64,000 nt of DNA from Symbiodinium kawagutii (GCA_009767595.1 VSDK01018466.1:352403-416402); one strand, 5' to 3'; numbered from the stretch's first letter, positions 10,604 through 21,611 are shown. Notes: generated by a model from the letters alone, not told the origin. Translations and numbers: made by a program.

Positions 10604-11705
10604 TGCTACCGGTTATTTACCATTCTCAGCCATTAGTGGCCATTATCAATTGTGAATGAGCATTGGCAAATAGTCTGATTAAGAATCAACTACGAGCAGT
10701 GTTCGTTCTTGGGCGTTACTCGAGAATAGTGTGCCGTTGTTCACCGAATGTCGAGTTTCGCTCTTATGGCTAGCCATTTTTTCACTGGAACCTGTTGCAT
10801 GTAGGAGAGCACGGAAATCAATGTACACAGACCAACATGTAAGCAATATTAAACTAGCAGTAGCTAGCATCAACATAGTTTCATCACTGTACCAACAACA
10901 AACAAGCACTGCTAATGGTGCCGAAACCGACATCATTATCAAGCACTACTGGCTTTGATAATTATCACATAAATACCATGTTCACAGAGAACTTTGTCCA
11001 TATTTGATAGTTCATGGCGACTAAATGAGTGCATGACTTCTTGGGGTTTTCAACTAAGTGCTTTCAAACTGAGTTAACATGTACTGAAATAACTAAGTCA
11101 TGTACTTTGACAACTATTTGAAATAACTAAGTGAGTGTTTTCAACTGAGTGAGCCAATACCAGTCTTCACGAACAAAGCTCATCTTTCACTGAGATCATT
11201 CGCACGGTGCTGAGGTTACTACATGGGATGCTCTTCACCCTTGAACGACATGGTGCTGATGCCTAGTGATGGGAAAGCTGCGAAGATGGGTGAGGCGCAT
11301 AGATAGAAGCTTCGTAAGTGCCATTAACACGCTGCCATGAACCATCCTCAGGAAAGTTGGGGTTGTCATGTTTGTCTTGAAGTCATTACCATCATGCACG
11401 ATTGAAGTCACCCCTAAATTAACATTGATATCACATATGATGGTCATGTTCAGATATCACCTCATCAATATATTATCCTCAAATCACCATCGTGTCATGT
11501 TTTCTGGGTGGATTACTAGTACTACTACCTTGGCTTTTGTTCGGCTTTTTGGGATATGAGTGATTTACGATATAGCCACTAAAGCCGGTAGACTGTGAGC
11601 AAGGGATCTAGTTTAGCCACCAGCGAGCTGGTAGGGCCCCCCTGGTGGAAGCCAGCTCTTGCTGGTGGGTTGAGGGGCTGGTCAATGATGATTCAATCGT
11701 TGGTT
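10604..11705 (+). other. no clear gene
   Basis: AT-rich DNA with simple ACTAAGT/TCAACTGAGT repeats near 11040-11150. An M8-type repeat lies at 11549-11624. Open frames on both strands around 10680-10960 are short and unremarkable. Confidence 0.45.
11549..11624. mobile_element. M8 dispersed repeat copy 1
   Basis: It shares TTGGGATATGAGTGATTTAC, then CCACTAAA, then AGCAAGGGATCTAGTTTAGCC with 44153-44226. Two copies were seen. The full boundaries are unclear. Confidence 0.6.
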
Positions 11706-11707
11706 TA

Positions 11708-11876
11708 CATGGGTGTTTCTCAAGCCATGGGGGACCCCAAGAAATGGTTGGTTTACTAGTATATAAATCATTCATAATGGGTGTTTCTCAGAATAGGGGT
11801 CCCCCCAAATCATCCAATCTGAAGCATTTATAGTAGTAAACCAACCATTTTTTGGGGTCCCCGATTTTCAGAAACT
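11708..11876. mobile_element. compound M1 element
   Basis: A left half (GGGTGTTTCTCAAGCCATGG to about 11775) is followed directly by a complete copy (GGGTGTTTCTCAGAATAGGG to CCGATTTTCAGAAAC). This looks like insertion of one family member into another, or a partial duplication. Confidence 0.7.
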
Positions 11877-11905
11877 AAGACATGGTCAAGCAGTAGTGTT
11901 TAAGA

Positions 11906-12333
11906 TTGATAATGATTACCAAGCTAAATACTGAAAGTAATGTACTCACACCAGAGGTGATCGACGGTGGCTACTCCAATCTTGGCACACTTCACCAAGC
12001 ATCAGGACAAGTGGCGCTTGTGGAGATTGTCCGTTCACTGCTCAAGCATTATTCCAACAAGTGCTATGGGTCAACGTTAACCAACCAGTAATGGGTATAT
12101 GAACCAACCATTTTAAAGGGAAAACCTTCTGGTGAATGATAGGGGAACCAGGGGGAGGGGCCGCCGGGTGAACTGACTCAGAGCCGTGCGTGTTTGTTGC
12201 CACGTTCACTGCCCACGTGACCCGTGGCTCGCCTTTCAGAGATGCCGGTGCCGAGGTGAAGGATGGCTGGGTGCAAGAGAGACTAGAAACTCTGGACCTC
12301 CAGGCACTCGCTGATGCAGCGTCAAGCAGTTAA
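11906..12333 (+). CDS. candidate coding exon split by M3 element
   Basis: The left frame contains PEVIDGGYSNLGTLHQASGQ and VALVEIVRSLLKHYSNK. The right frame, after the element, contains CVFVATFTAHVTRGSPFRDA, then KDGWVQERLETLDLQALADA, and ends AASSS with TAA 12331-12333. Removing 12065-12185 plus one GTGC gives 101 codons including the stop. A canonical GT-AG removal (12061 to 12181) also leaves an open frame, but a Cys/Arg-rich one that looks less like protein. The family is unknown. Confidence 0.45.
12065..12185. mobile_element. M3 TIR element copy e, possible introner
   Basis: TATGGGTCAACGTTAACCAA at the left, GGTGAACTGACTCAGAGCC at the right, with GTGC at 12061-12064 and 12186-12189. 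The left terminus lacks the GGC seen in other copies, probably a small deletion. Confidence 0.65.
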
Positions 12334-12520
12334 CCAACCAACCAACCAATGGAGGAGAATAACCAACCATTATGGCTAATGATAGGGGATGATCAACCAA
12401 CCTATGGGTCAATAAAAATCAACCAATAATGTGGGATGATGATAACCAACCATTCTATAGGGAAAACGAGCTGGCTAATGATAGGGGAACCAGGGGGACT
12501 AAGGGTTTTGACCCACTGCC
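12334..12520. mobile_element. M3 copy plus nested M3 fragment
   Basis: A partial M3-like stretch (AACCAACCAATGGAGGAGAA) is followed by a fuller copy from about 12402 (CTATGGGTCAATAAAAATCA) to GGGTTTTGACCCACTGCC. Confidence 0.6.
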
Positions 12521-12603
12521 ATGCAGCAATCGATCATGTTGGTGGTCATGGGAAGTAGCCTGGCAGGATAACTCAGCAAGAAACTCGCCATAGGGAGCAG
12601 GGT

Positions 12604-12716
12604 GGGGGTTTCTCCACATGGGGGACCCCCAAATCATCCAATGTTAACCGTTTATAGGTAATAAATATTAATAAACCAACCATTTTTTGGGTCCCTTATT
12701 GACTTGAGAAACGACC
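12604..12716. mobile_element. M1 TIR element copy g
   Basis: GGGGGTTTCTCCACATGGGG at the left and TTGACTTGAGAAACGACC at the right, with family core. Confidence 0.65.
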
Positions 12717-12868
12717 ATATGGTGGGGTGCTGTTCTGATCCATGTTTCATGTTCACCCATGATGCTAGCGACATGCCGAGCCACAGCTGAGCCATAGCTG
12801 CTAGCCCCGGTGAGCCCTCAGCGTTTCACCGGGGGAACTTCCGGATACCAACGGCCGGGTGGTGCTGA

Positions 12869-12965
12869 TCAGTTCTGTAGGAAAGCCTTGAGATTTGGTG
12901 GTGATTTGGTTCCAGATCTCCGATTCAGTGGCCAAACACCAGCCAGTGGGGAGCAGCACAAAACC

Positions 12966-12996
<31 letters not shown>

Positions 12997-13180
12997 GAGC
13001 CATAGAATCCTGCCAGGGCATGATATGTGGATGCTGACCATTAGCAAGTATAGCTAATCGGAATGAGTGTGGAGGAACAGTCATTCTGGATGTCCGCATA
13101 AACACGCCAGGACACACATTGCGGCCAGATATTGTATTCAATCTACTAATCAGAACCATTTGATTAGAAACTACCACCAC
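12869..13180 (-). CDS. candidate polyglutamine ORF
   Basis: A minus-strand frame reads SRLNTISGRNVCPGVFMRTS, then SFRLAILANGQHPHIMPWQD, a run of 11 Gln and a C-terminal segment. On the plus strand the same bases give a frame (RFTGGTSGYQRPGGADQFCR) ending in poly-Cys. PolyQ is commoner in proteins, so minus is slightly preferred. No domain was recognised. Confidence 0.3.
12967..12997. repeat. (TTG)n microsatellite
   Basis: About ten uninterrupted TTG units. On the minus strand these encode the Gln run of the overlapping frame. Confidence 0.95.
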
Positions 13181-13372
13181 TAGTAACTACCAACCATCAT
13201 GATTAACATGACCATTTGTGATTAAGAAACCATCATGTTTTGTGGGCTGTTCCCAGCCAGGCCCCACACGCTTTCCCTGGCGGTGGCCAGGTGTCTCCTC
13301 TTCCACCGCAGGCCTGCTCGATGCTACGCCCACACGACGTTGGGCGGATCAAGTCTTACGGTTGCTGGTTGG

Positions 13373-13468
13373 TGATTAATGTTGGTTTCTGATTAGTATC
13401 TTCCTGTTGGTTTCATCTATGTTCATTACTTTAGGGGGGTTACACTAATCAGAAACCAACATTAATCA
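13373..13468. mobile_element. M6 TIR element copy 1
   Basis: TGATTAATGTTGGTTTCTGA at the left and its complement at the right, with interior TTACTTTAGGGGGGTTACAC. A reverse-complement copy is at 53343-53429. Confidence 0.8.
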
Positions 13469-13615
13469 CTATCATAATGGCTTGAATTCATATGATAACC
13501 CCCATGTGATCACCAAGCTCTTCGCCTGCCAGCTCCCTCTTCGCCTTTTTGGGTCCCGGCAAACGGTTCCATCGGAGGGACCTGGAGAGATAGTTTTCAC
13601 CACGTCATGGGATGA

Positions 13616-14222
13616 TGCAACGGCCATGGGGCTCTGAGAAAAGTGGCGATCACAGATGCTTCTCGGATGGGCACAATGGATTTTCCGGGGATACGCAAAA
13701 CCCCGCGAAGAGGTCCCATGGCATTTGCGCCATCGCAGGCGCGAGTAAGGACGGTAGTCCTGCAAGCAAGTCCTTCGGGCATTCAATACAGGATCTTGGT
13801 CGCCGTGGCACTTCCAAAGTGTGCTGACAACCTAGTAGCGGAGGCAGTAGCTTGTCTCACAGCGTGCCAAGAGCTGGAGAGACAGGTAGCTACCTATAGG
13901 CAACAACGCCGGCAGGTCCCTAGCCTTTACCTTCAAGGTGACATATTGCCTCTCGTTACCTTCCTGCAGTTTCGTAGTCGGCTGAGAAAGACCGACGTTG
14001 TCCCTCATGCAGAAGTGTCAGCACATCCTGTCTTATCTCCCTGTGGTTAACTACATATACCTGCCAAGAGATCGTCCAATGGTCGTCCATCAACCATCGA
14101 TGCCACGACTTACATCACTGCTTGACGCACCAGAGCTTGGAAGCTCTGACGGGCGGCATTGTGTTCTCTGTCTCTGCCCCTGGAGCCATCCCCATCCCAG
14201 TGGGCACCATTGTCAACGGTGA
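13616..14222 (+). pseudogene. RNase H-like retroelement relic
   Basis: An open frame (from GTG 13643 if a start is needed) shows a pattern like a retroelement RNase H: ITDAS (Asp codon 13655), then DNLVAEAVACL (Glu codon 13841), then LQGDILPLV (Asp codon 13940) followed by RSRLRK. The frame stops at 14050. The final part, with VVNYIYLPRDRP resembling the closing PR-x-N-type strand, is in the next frame from 13998, so a frameshift lies near 13990-14010. It is probably a decayed LINE or other retroelement piece. Sequence identity to the Pol at 25769 was not apparent. Confidence 0.4.
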
Positions 14223-14349
14223 TGCCACGGCTGGCTATATGTGCATTTTTTAGGGCTTAGGCATGCTTAGGCTGATAATATGGGATCATCAAATATTAAA
14301 TGTTGACTGGTTGGCGGTTTCGAACAGCTGGGAGGGGGATAGAAGTCCA

Positions 14350-14458
14350 CGTGGTGGTTTCGAACATTTGTTTCATTTTCCCCAGCATTAACAAGTCGTT
14401 TGTTGATTGACAAGCATGTAATTTTGAAGTTTCAAGGGGTGGTTCAACCACCAGCCAG
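14350..14458. mobile_element. M2 TIR element copy d
   Basis: GTGGTGGTTTCGAACATTTG at the left and GGTTCAACCACCAGCCAG at the right. A CTGTTGGTTGTTGCTGTTGG low-complexity stretch follows. Confidence 0.65.
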
Positions 14459-14602
14459 GTTGGTCGCTGTTGGTTGTTGCTGTTGGTTGCTGCTGTTGTC
14501 GCCGTTTTTTGCTGTTGTAGTTGGTTATGGTTTCCCCCAATCACCACCAGGTGGGTGAAAACCAGTTTCAGCTGGTGGCCCCTTGCGCTCAACATTGCTT
14601 AA

Positions 14603-14706
14603 GTGGCTGGGGGTTTGGAGGGAGCGATTTGGAGCCAGGGGTATCCCTATGGCTTTTTCAAGGGGGAGCTAAGGAGCTACCAAGAGTGGCCTAACCAAAT
14701 GGTAGT
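14603..14706. mobile_element. M7 repeat copy 2
   Basis: GGAGGGAGCGATTTGGAGCC, GGGTATCCCTATGGC and GGAGCTACCAAGAGTGGCC match the copies at 7517 and 35818. Confidence 0.6.
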
Positions 14707-14709
14707 TAA

Positions 14710-15613
14710 GCATGGTTTCCATACAAATGCCTGTGCTCCATGTTAGTGTCGGAATGTGTGGCCCGGATGGCTCGTACCTTGCTGGACGACCATGATTAGC
14801 CAGACCATTCCTACAGGCACTATGAACTATGACTATCCATTTCGTATCATGTTTCAACTCTGTCACCATCAACTTCATAAACCATAACTATCCACGGATA
14901 TGGATCGTCCAATAGTTTGTATACAGCTCATTGGACAACCTGTACTTGCGGTCGTCCAACAGGAACAGTTGCGTTCATCACCACTCATGTCTTTGCAGAT
15001 CCAGTTGCGAGCGCTCCATTGTTTTTCAATAGCTGGCAGTTTGACATAGTTTAACCACAACAACATATTAGGGTGTTTCTAACTGACCAGGTAACAGCTT
15101 CCTTGTATAAAAACTTGATGTGAAATGTGAATGTCTCATCGTGAATGATCTCTTTGTGAAAGAACTCACTATGTGAAGAAAAATTGCAGGTGTAGAGCCG
15201 AAACTCTGGGTCGTTTTGTGTCTTTTTTATTGATTACTTTCATCACTGAAAACGTAACATAGGAAACACAGATCTTAGTTTACTATCAATACAATTCTTG
15301 TTTATTACTTGCTTCTTGGCTTCAACCTGATGATTTAAACATTGAAAGTATTAAAAGCATATACCCTCAGTGAGCGGCCCATGTACATAAGATTTGTGTC
15401 GCTACAAGAAAGTAAACAGCCAGGCAGGGTGTTAACTTTCGTGAGCCAATGGTTTGGAAATCCTGGGAGCTGAGAAGTGTTTTACAGGTCTTGTAAAAAC
15501 ACCAGTTCGTATTTAATGAACGGTGAGAGGGGTGTTTTGAAACGCTAGATTATCAGACTCAGCAGCTGTTATCCCATGAGGTGTTTCTACCTATGGTCAC
15601 ATCAAATGTGGTC
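14710..15613 (+). other. no gene seen
   Basis: Short frames on both strands only. No repeat family was recognised until the duplication that starts at 15614. Confidence 0.4.
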
Positions 15614-16040
15614 CAGAGACAAGACCGTACAGAAATTTTATTGTTCCATCTCTTGAGGGACAATATTCTTGGTGGTTTAGGGACTCGGAAAAAAATGTTT
15701 TCGCATCCACAAATGACCGTCAAAGAAACAAACAAGTTGATCAAACAAACGAAAGGCCGGAAACGAAACCAAAATCGTTTAAACGAACTAGTTGAACGAG
15801 TGTTATGTAAAAACTGAGGCACAATAAATGTGGTCGTCACCTACAACGCTTTTGGTACAAGAAATGCAAGAAGATCTAGTCTACTAAACCATAGGGCGCC
15901 ACAACATTGTTTCTGGAGATTGCATTTTCTCCAAGACTTGAAGATGCAAAATGACGAATTATGAACCTGCAACGCACGTTGCGCAGAGCCATGTCTTTTC
16001 TGTCAGCAATTAACGACAAGAACAAACGTCACCTCTAGAG
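15614..16040. repeat. 426-bp direct duplication, left copy
   Basis: It begins CAGAGACAAGACCGTACAG and ends near ACGTCACCTCTAGAG. It is nearly identical to 18015-18440: a few substitutions and one 1-bp indel (GGGCGCC versus GGGCGC). An open frame (HLLRDNILGGLGTRKKMFSH onwards) is conserved in both copies with one Lys/Glu change, but the opposite strand is also open, so coding is unproven. It could be an LTR-like end or a segmental duplication. Confidence 0.85.
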
Positions 16041-17830
16041 GCAACAAATGTTGTCTCCAGAGACAACATGTCCTGCAGCAAGTGCTTGTTCGTTTGCAGA
16101 AGATTGGACAAATGCGCTCTTGGAAGCAACATTGCTTTCCTTCTGTGGTGTGGTGACATGTTGTCTCCGGAGGCAATGTGTGCGGTTTTTTTTTGTCACA
16201 TTTCCTGCATTCGGTGCATAAATGCCAAGTGATTGTGTTGTTCACAATACGTGTTCCTGTTCGCAACCTGATTTTCAAGATATGTCCTTGTGTTGGCCGA
16301 AGCTGCTGTCTCTCGAGACAGCAGATGTTCAGTAATTAAGCTCAACGTTTCTGGTTTTCAACATTTGTTTCAACACTTGTCTCTGGAGACAGTTTGGGTG
16401 TGTTTTATTTCATTCATCATTCCTAGACCCATTTAGCTTGGAGTTTTTGGGCACAGACAAACATGAGATGGTGAAATGACTTTGTGCCAAGACTGCATGT
16501 TTTTGATTTCTTTCCCTCAATCTTTCAAGAACAACCGCCAAAAGCTTTCGGAGGGTACATCTTTGTTTTTGGATTTGATTTCAATAACACTAGAACCCAA
16601 AATGTGGCCTTTGGATACTACATGTGTGGTCTCTAGAGACAACATTTGTGGTCTGAAGAAATGTTGTTTTGTGGTCTCCTGAGACAACATTGGAGGTCTC
16701 TAGAGACAGCACTTGCGGTCTCCAGAATTTTTCATTTGTTCGACAAATAACACTTTTGGAGACAACAGTACATTGATGGTAAGTGATTTCTGCTTTCTTT
16801 GGACAAAAATCACTTCCCAACACCAAGATGTTGTCTCTAGAAACAACAAAGGTGGTTAGAGACAACACTTGTGTCTCCAGATTTTTCCACTTTGATCAAC
16901 GGATATCAGTTCTTCAGACCACAAATGTTGTCTCTGGAGAAAACACTGCATTTGTGGTCTCCGATTCTTGGATTTTTGAGACCAAAAAACACTTCTCAAC
17001 ACCAAAATGTTGTCTCTAGAGACAACATTTGTTGTCTCCAGAGACAACATTTGCGTTTTTTTCCTCATTTGGTCCCTTTCGGTGAAAAATATGACCAAAA
17101 AACTTGAGACAACAAATGTTGTCTCTGGAGACAACATTTGGTCGCAAATAAGTGTTTTTTAGTCTCCGAAACTTTCAAAACATTTTCTTTTTGCCAAAAA
17201 TTATCAAAAAACAGTTCTCAACACCAAAATGTTGTCTCTAGAGACAACATTTGTTGTCTGAAGTTGTTTTTTCCGTTTTGTTTGTCGAATATTGGGAGAA
17301 AATCCGGAGACTACATTTGTGGTCTCATCTGTGGTCACCAGAGGCCACATTTGTCTCAAGGTAAACTTCTCACTTCTTTGTTAAACATCAGGTTGAGAAA
17401 AAACGATCCACAGATCACATGTTTGGTCTCTAGCGACCACATTTCTGGTCTCCACTGTTTTCAAAAAAAATGATGTGTTGAAAATTGGGTTCGGAAACAA
17501 AGAAAATCCAGAGACAACATAGGTGGTCTTTAGTTGTGGTTGACTTATTGTTGACAAGTGGATCGATTAGAGGAACAATTCTAGAGCCCCCATATCTATC
17601 CATCTTTAAATAGATATATACATATATACTGTATATATATATATATATTTATTTAAGAAATTATATCATATTTGAATATGAAAATATCTGTGGTTTCCTT
17701 TTTTTGGACATTAGATCTAAGAACAAACATGTGATCTCCAGGTGGTCTCCAACGGATCTTATTGACATCTAGACCGAACAAAAAGGAACATACGGTCCTT
17801 GGAGATAACATGCGTGGCCTCCACTTTCAA
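16041..17830. repeat. field of GTTGTCTC/GAGACAAC palindromes
   Basis: About twenty perfect or near-perfect copies of the palindrome TTGTCTCTAGAGACAA occur at irregular spacing. Good examples are at 16051-16068, 16303-16322, 17006-17025, 17029-17049, 17117-17137 and 17230-17249. Half-sites (GTGGTCTC, GAGACAAC, GAGACCAC) fill the gaps. Frames here repeat peptides such as VVSRDNI only because the DNA repeats. The spacers are not of constant length and no leader or cas genes are present, so this is not a CRISPR. Confidence 0.85.
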
Positions 17831-18014
17831 ATTCGGCATTGTTGACTTTCATTTGCCCAAAGTTTGGTGACCCTGGGGTTTGAGAGCTATTTCACATGCT
17901 TTGTAAAGCACCATTGAAGACAGCTGTTGCTGTTGCTTGAGGAGTTTTCGAGTATGGTCAGGTCACTAAACGGTTAAAATGATATGTTTAAACATCAACT
18001 GTGGCCCAGAGGTT

Positions 18015-18440
18015 CAGAGACAAGACCGTACAGAAATTTTATTGTTCCATCTCTTGAGGGACAATATTCTTGGTGGTTTAGGGACTCGGAAAAAAATGTT
18101 TTCGCATCCACAAATGACCGTCGAAGAAACAAACAAGTTGATCAAACAAACGAAAGGCCGGAAACGAAACCAAAATCGTTTAAACGAACTAGTTGAACGA
18201 GTGTTATGTAAAAACTGAGGCACAATAAATGTGGTCGTCACCTACAACGCTTTTGGTACAAGAAATGCAAGAAGATCTAGTCTACTAAACCATAGGGCGC
18301 ACAACATTGTTTCTGGAGATTGCATTTTCTCCAAGACTTGAAGATACAAAATGACGAATTATGAACCTGCAACGCACGTTGCACAGAGCCATGTCTTTTC
18401 CGTCAGCAATTAACGACAAGAACAAACGTCATCTCTAGAG
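18015..18440. repeat. 426-bp direct duplication, right copy
   Basis: It matches 15614-16040 almost base for base and also ends in a CTCTAGAGACAACA motif, linking it to the palindrome field. Copy-to-copy distance is about 2.4 kb. Confidence 0.85.
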
Positions 18441-19210
18441 ACAACATTTTTTGTAAATATTTCAAACCAACTACCAAAAGTGTTCTGGAATGCAATTCAA
18501 TATTTTTTCCGCCTTGTTTTACGTACACTAAATAGTTCTCTTCCAACGACATGTGCCATCTCTGTGTAATTTGGGGTGTGTTTTTTTTGTTTGCTTCTAC
18601 TGGAGGTGTTTGGTTTTGGAAACTATATATTGTTCTGCAGCAAGTTTTTGTTTGCTTTCGACAGTTTGGAAAACATGTGCTTATAGAAACAACATGGCAA
18701 TGTGTGTTGTTCATTTTGTCAAGTTTGCTGCATTTTGTATGTCAAATCATTGCTTTGTTATATAGGCCGTCCTTCAAATTCAAACAAGGTTCTAATTATC
18801 GGTATCAGTTGTACTGGGAGACATTGGTGACTAATATATTGGCATTCCTTTGTAACTTTGTGCCAAGGGAGCCCTTGGCTTTGCATCGATTTTTCTTATA
18901 TCATGTGGAAAGGGACTGGGGTATGCACAGGTACTGCGTCAAGAGAACACAAATTTGAACACTTATTTGCTTCCAACCCAGCCCGCTCACGAAAGTTAAC
19001 AAGGCAGGGCCAACGGCCACTTCTTTTTTTTGCTGTGGTTTTTTGGCGAAGCAAGAAACATTACGGTGCATTCTGGATCCCAATATTTATATGAATGCGT
19101 GGGCTGTGTACATTTGAAAAGAACTATGGGTTTTTATAGGGGTTTTAACGTTTTAACCATTATAAGCATTACCAATGGCGAATAATAGGGGATAATCAAC
19201 CATCTTTAGA
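18441..19210 (+). other. T-rich stretch with hydrophobic open frame
   Basis: An open frame at 18551-18958 (135 codons) is Phe/Cys/Trp/Val rich. Its composition follows the T-rich DNA, and no family or clear membrane topology was recognised. Chance is the likelier explanation. Confidence 0.3.
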
Positions 19211-19224
19211 CCCCTTGGCCCTGT

Positions 19225-19335
19225 ACTAGCTGCTCATGACCAGTGTTGGCCAGGATCCATCGCTGCATTGGGAGTGCTGGGAGGAATGTAACGAGCCGGG
19301 GACCCGACAGATGCGCGGCGCTGGTGATCATTCAT
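19225..19335 (+). CDS. candidate exon abutting M1 element
   Basis: The frame after TAG reads LLMTSVGQDPSLHWECWEEC, then NEPGTRQMRGAGDHS, and enters M1 copy h. The flank beyond the element is another decayed repeat, so continuation could not be tested. The product is unknown. Confidence 0.3.
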
Positions 19336-19438
19336 GGGTGTTTCCCAAGCCATAGGGGTACCCCAAAGATGTGGTTTGTTTTTCACTATAAATGGTTGAT
19401 ATTGGATGATTTCGGGGCGCCCCTGTTTTGAGAAACAT
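19336..19438. mobile_element. M1 TIR element copy h
   Basis: GGGTGTTTCCCAAGCCATAGG at the left, CCCCTGTTTTGAGAAACAT at the right, family core ACTATAAATGGTTGATATTGGATGATTT between. Confidence 0.75.
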
Positions 19439-20158
19439 CAAAATAACTGGCTGGTGGTTTTAAAAAGGGGTGGAACCAACGTCCAAGAGGGGTTCAAGAA
19501 CTGGTTGCTGCTTTTGAGATGATTTTCTATGTTCAACTGTTCAACCATACCTGGGATCCCTGAATGTTTTGAGGGATGGAGCTACTAACCCCCAGCGAAA
19601 AAAACCTTGAATGATGTTTGAGTGATGGTAATGTGATGGTTAATGATGGTTACGTCATGATTGTTTTGGATTTATGCTGACTTTATGATGACTAATGATG
19701 GCTGAATGATGGTAATGTGATGGTCAATGCTGGTGATACACAGTTATACATATATGTGAAAATATTCTATTTGGATTTATGATGCTTGAATAACAGTTGA
19801 ATGATGCTAGCTTGATGGGCAAGGATGGTTGTATGATGATTGTTTATGAGGATTAATGACGGTCTCATACAGGCAACTTCACCGTCTGTTGATGGTAAAA
19901 CAAAATTTATTGTGAACCATTTCAAGATGATCATCAATATACTCTCCGGCAAACTCACCACTGGAGAATCCACCAGTAGTCATGGTTTGACCTAGAAAAA
20001 TGGTATTTTTGAGCTTCCAAGCTAGTTGACCTACTGTAGAAAAATGGAATTTTGAGCTTCCAAGCTAGCTTGCCAGAGGGTCAATGAAGTAGTGAACATG
20101 CCGTTCTTCTGGGATGCGACCAGGGCTCAACCACCTTAGAGAAACGGCACAGTTTTGA

Positions 20159-20270
20159 CCCTCTGGTGATCTAACATAGCAATGGTAAATCCACCAGTCA
20201 TAGCTGATTTCCCAGGGTTTCCCTAGAAAAATGCTGATTTTCCATTGCTATGTTCGATCACCGGAGTGTA
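20159..20270. mobile_element. M4 long-TIR element copy 2
   Basis: CCCTCTGGTGATCTAACATA then GCAATGG at the left and CCATTGCTATGTTCGATCAC then CGGAGTGTA at the right. Confidence 0.75.
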
Positions 20271-20565
20271 TGTACTTTCGCTGGTTGGTTTTGGTTACAT
20301 AGGATCCTCTGAATGACTGCCAGGGCTTCCACATCAGCAGTGGCTGACGGGGGAAAGGTTTGGGTAACATCAAGGGGAGATTTGATTGGGTCGGCGTTCG
20401 GTCCTCCCGACCTATCCATGATTAGAGTGGTATATCTTGAGAATCTTTGCTAATTACGTTGAGTACCTACATTATCCTGCAGTTTCTTTATGCATTTATG
20501 GATGCATACATGTGTATACAGTACATGTTCTCTCCAAGGTCACATTCATTCACACAGACCCATTT

Positions 20566-20663
20566 GGTGGTTTCTGAAACAGGGGACCTCCCAAATTATC
20601 CAATATTATCCATCTATACTCATAGACCAAGCATTTTGGGGTACCCCACTTCACGAATCACAC
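20566..20663. mobile_element. M1 TIR element copy i
   Basis: GGTGGTTTCTGAAACAGGGG at the left and GGGTACCCCACTTCACGAA at the right. The right end is diverged. Downstream, FPQLGCAAGAVTMIRNPNK runs to GTAGCT, a possible exon end. Confidence 0.6.
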
Positions 20664-20869
20664 TTTCCTCAACTTGGATGTGCAGCAGGGGCTGTGACCA
20701 TGATTAGAAACCCTAACAAGGTAGCTTATGACCCAAATAATCATGGTTGATTCCCAATTACTCGTCGTGGGGATGCTAACTTCCAAGCAGTTTTGCACTT
20801 TGCGCTGTGATTCTTGAACCGTCTCCAAGGCATGAGATGCAGGCACGAAATCCCCGGAAGTCGCCAAAG

Positions 20870-21165
20870 GGAGAGCGATTAATGTCGCTGGGCGCGCGCT
20901 TACGCGGCTGCCGGGGATGCAGAGACTGAATGATGGTGAATGATGGTTCTACTTTGATGAGGTAGCCGGGAGTCAAATGATGGTGAATGTGGTTAAATGA
21001 TGGTTAAATGATGCTGATGATGGATGGTTCTTATATCAATGGTCAATGCTGGTTCATATACGGTCAACGAGGGCTGACGATGGTTGGAAATACTTGAAAA
21101 TGGCTGATGACCAAGCAACGATGGTTCAAGGGAGATCCAGCTCTTAATAGACCATCATCAATTCA
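20870..21165 (+). other. ATGATGGT-rich stretch
   Basis: Simple repeats of TGAATGATGGT and AAATGATGGTT type. A minus-strand frame over 20776-20976 contains DINRSPFGDFRGFRACISCL but is isolated. Confidence 0.4.
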
Positions 21166-21286
21166 ATGCTAACCCCGGATTTATGAACTCCTGTTTGGTT
21201 CATAGGCGGTATCCCCCAAAGGCCTTGGTTTAAGTACTACCCACCCAATTAATCAACCTAGGGTTTATAAATCCGGGATTAAATTC
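21166..21286. mobile_element. TIR element with CCGGATTTATAA ends
   Basis: The left is CTAACCCCGGATTTATGAAC and the right is GGTTTATAAATCCGGGATTA, complementary over about 20 bp, about 120 bp apart. Only one copy was noted. Confidence 0.55.
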
Positions 21287-21611
21287 ACCAGTTCAACAAC
21301 TGATCTATCAGCCAGGGGCCGATAAAACTCAGGATTTGGCTAAGCACACCTGCCCGGTGACATGGTGCTGCTGGGAAGCCCCTTGTGACATGCAAATGTG
21401 GGCAGAACAAAGAAGCTGTCGATGACCAAGCTATGCCTACAGGCAGAGAAACCTGGTGAAGGACCAACCAGTTAGACTAGTTTTGTCAATTAGGGCACGT
21501 AAACAGCTGCGGTACAGGGTATGGACCCGCAGCCATATTATCATGCTACACAGTAATGCCGATTGATCGTCGTTTCCCGACGATATAGCACGGCCCAGAA
21601 CCCGTGAAATC

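Noticed and set aside
16041-17830. CRISPR-like array
   Set aside because: The repeats are palindromes of varying length with irregular spacers that are themselves half-sites. There are no cas genes, and the genome is eukaryotic.
15614-18440. Complete LTR retrotransposon
   Set aside because: The direct repeats are LTR-like in size, but no TG...CA ends, primer-binding site, polypurine tract or pol coding were seen between them.
18551-18958. Membrane protein gene
   Set aside because: The hydrophobic composition follows T-rich DNA. There is no clear topology, neighbouring exon or motif.
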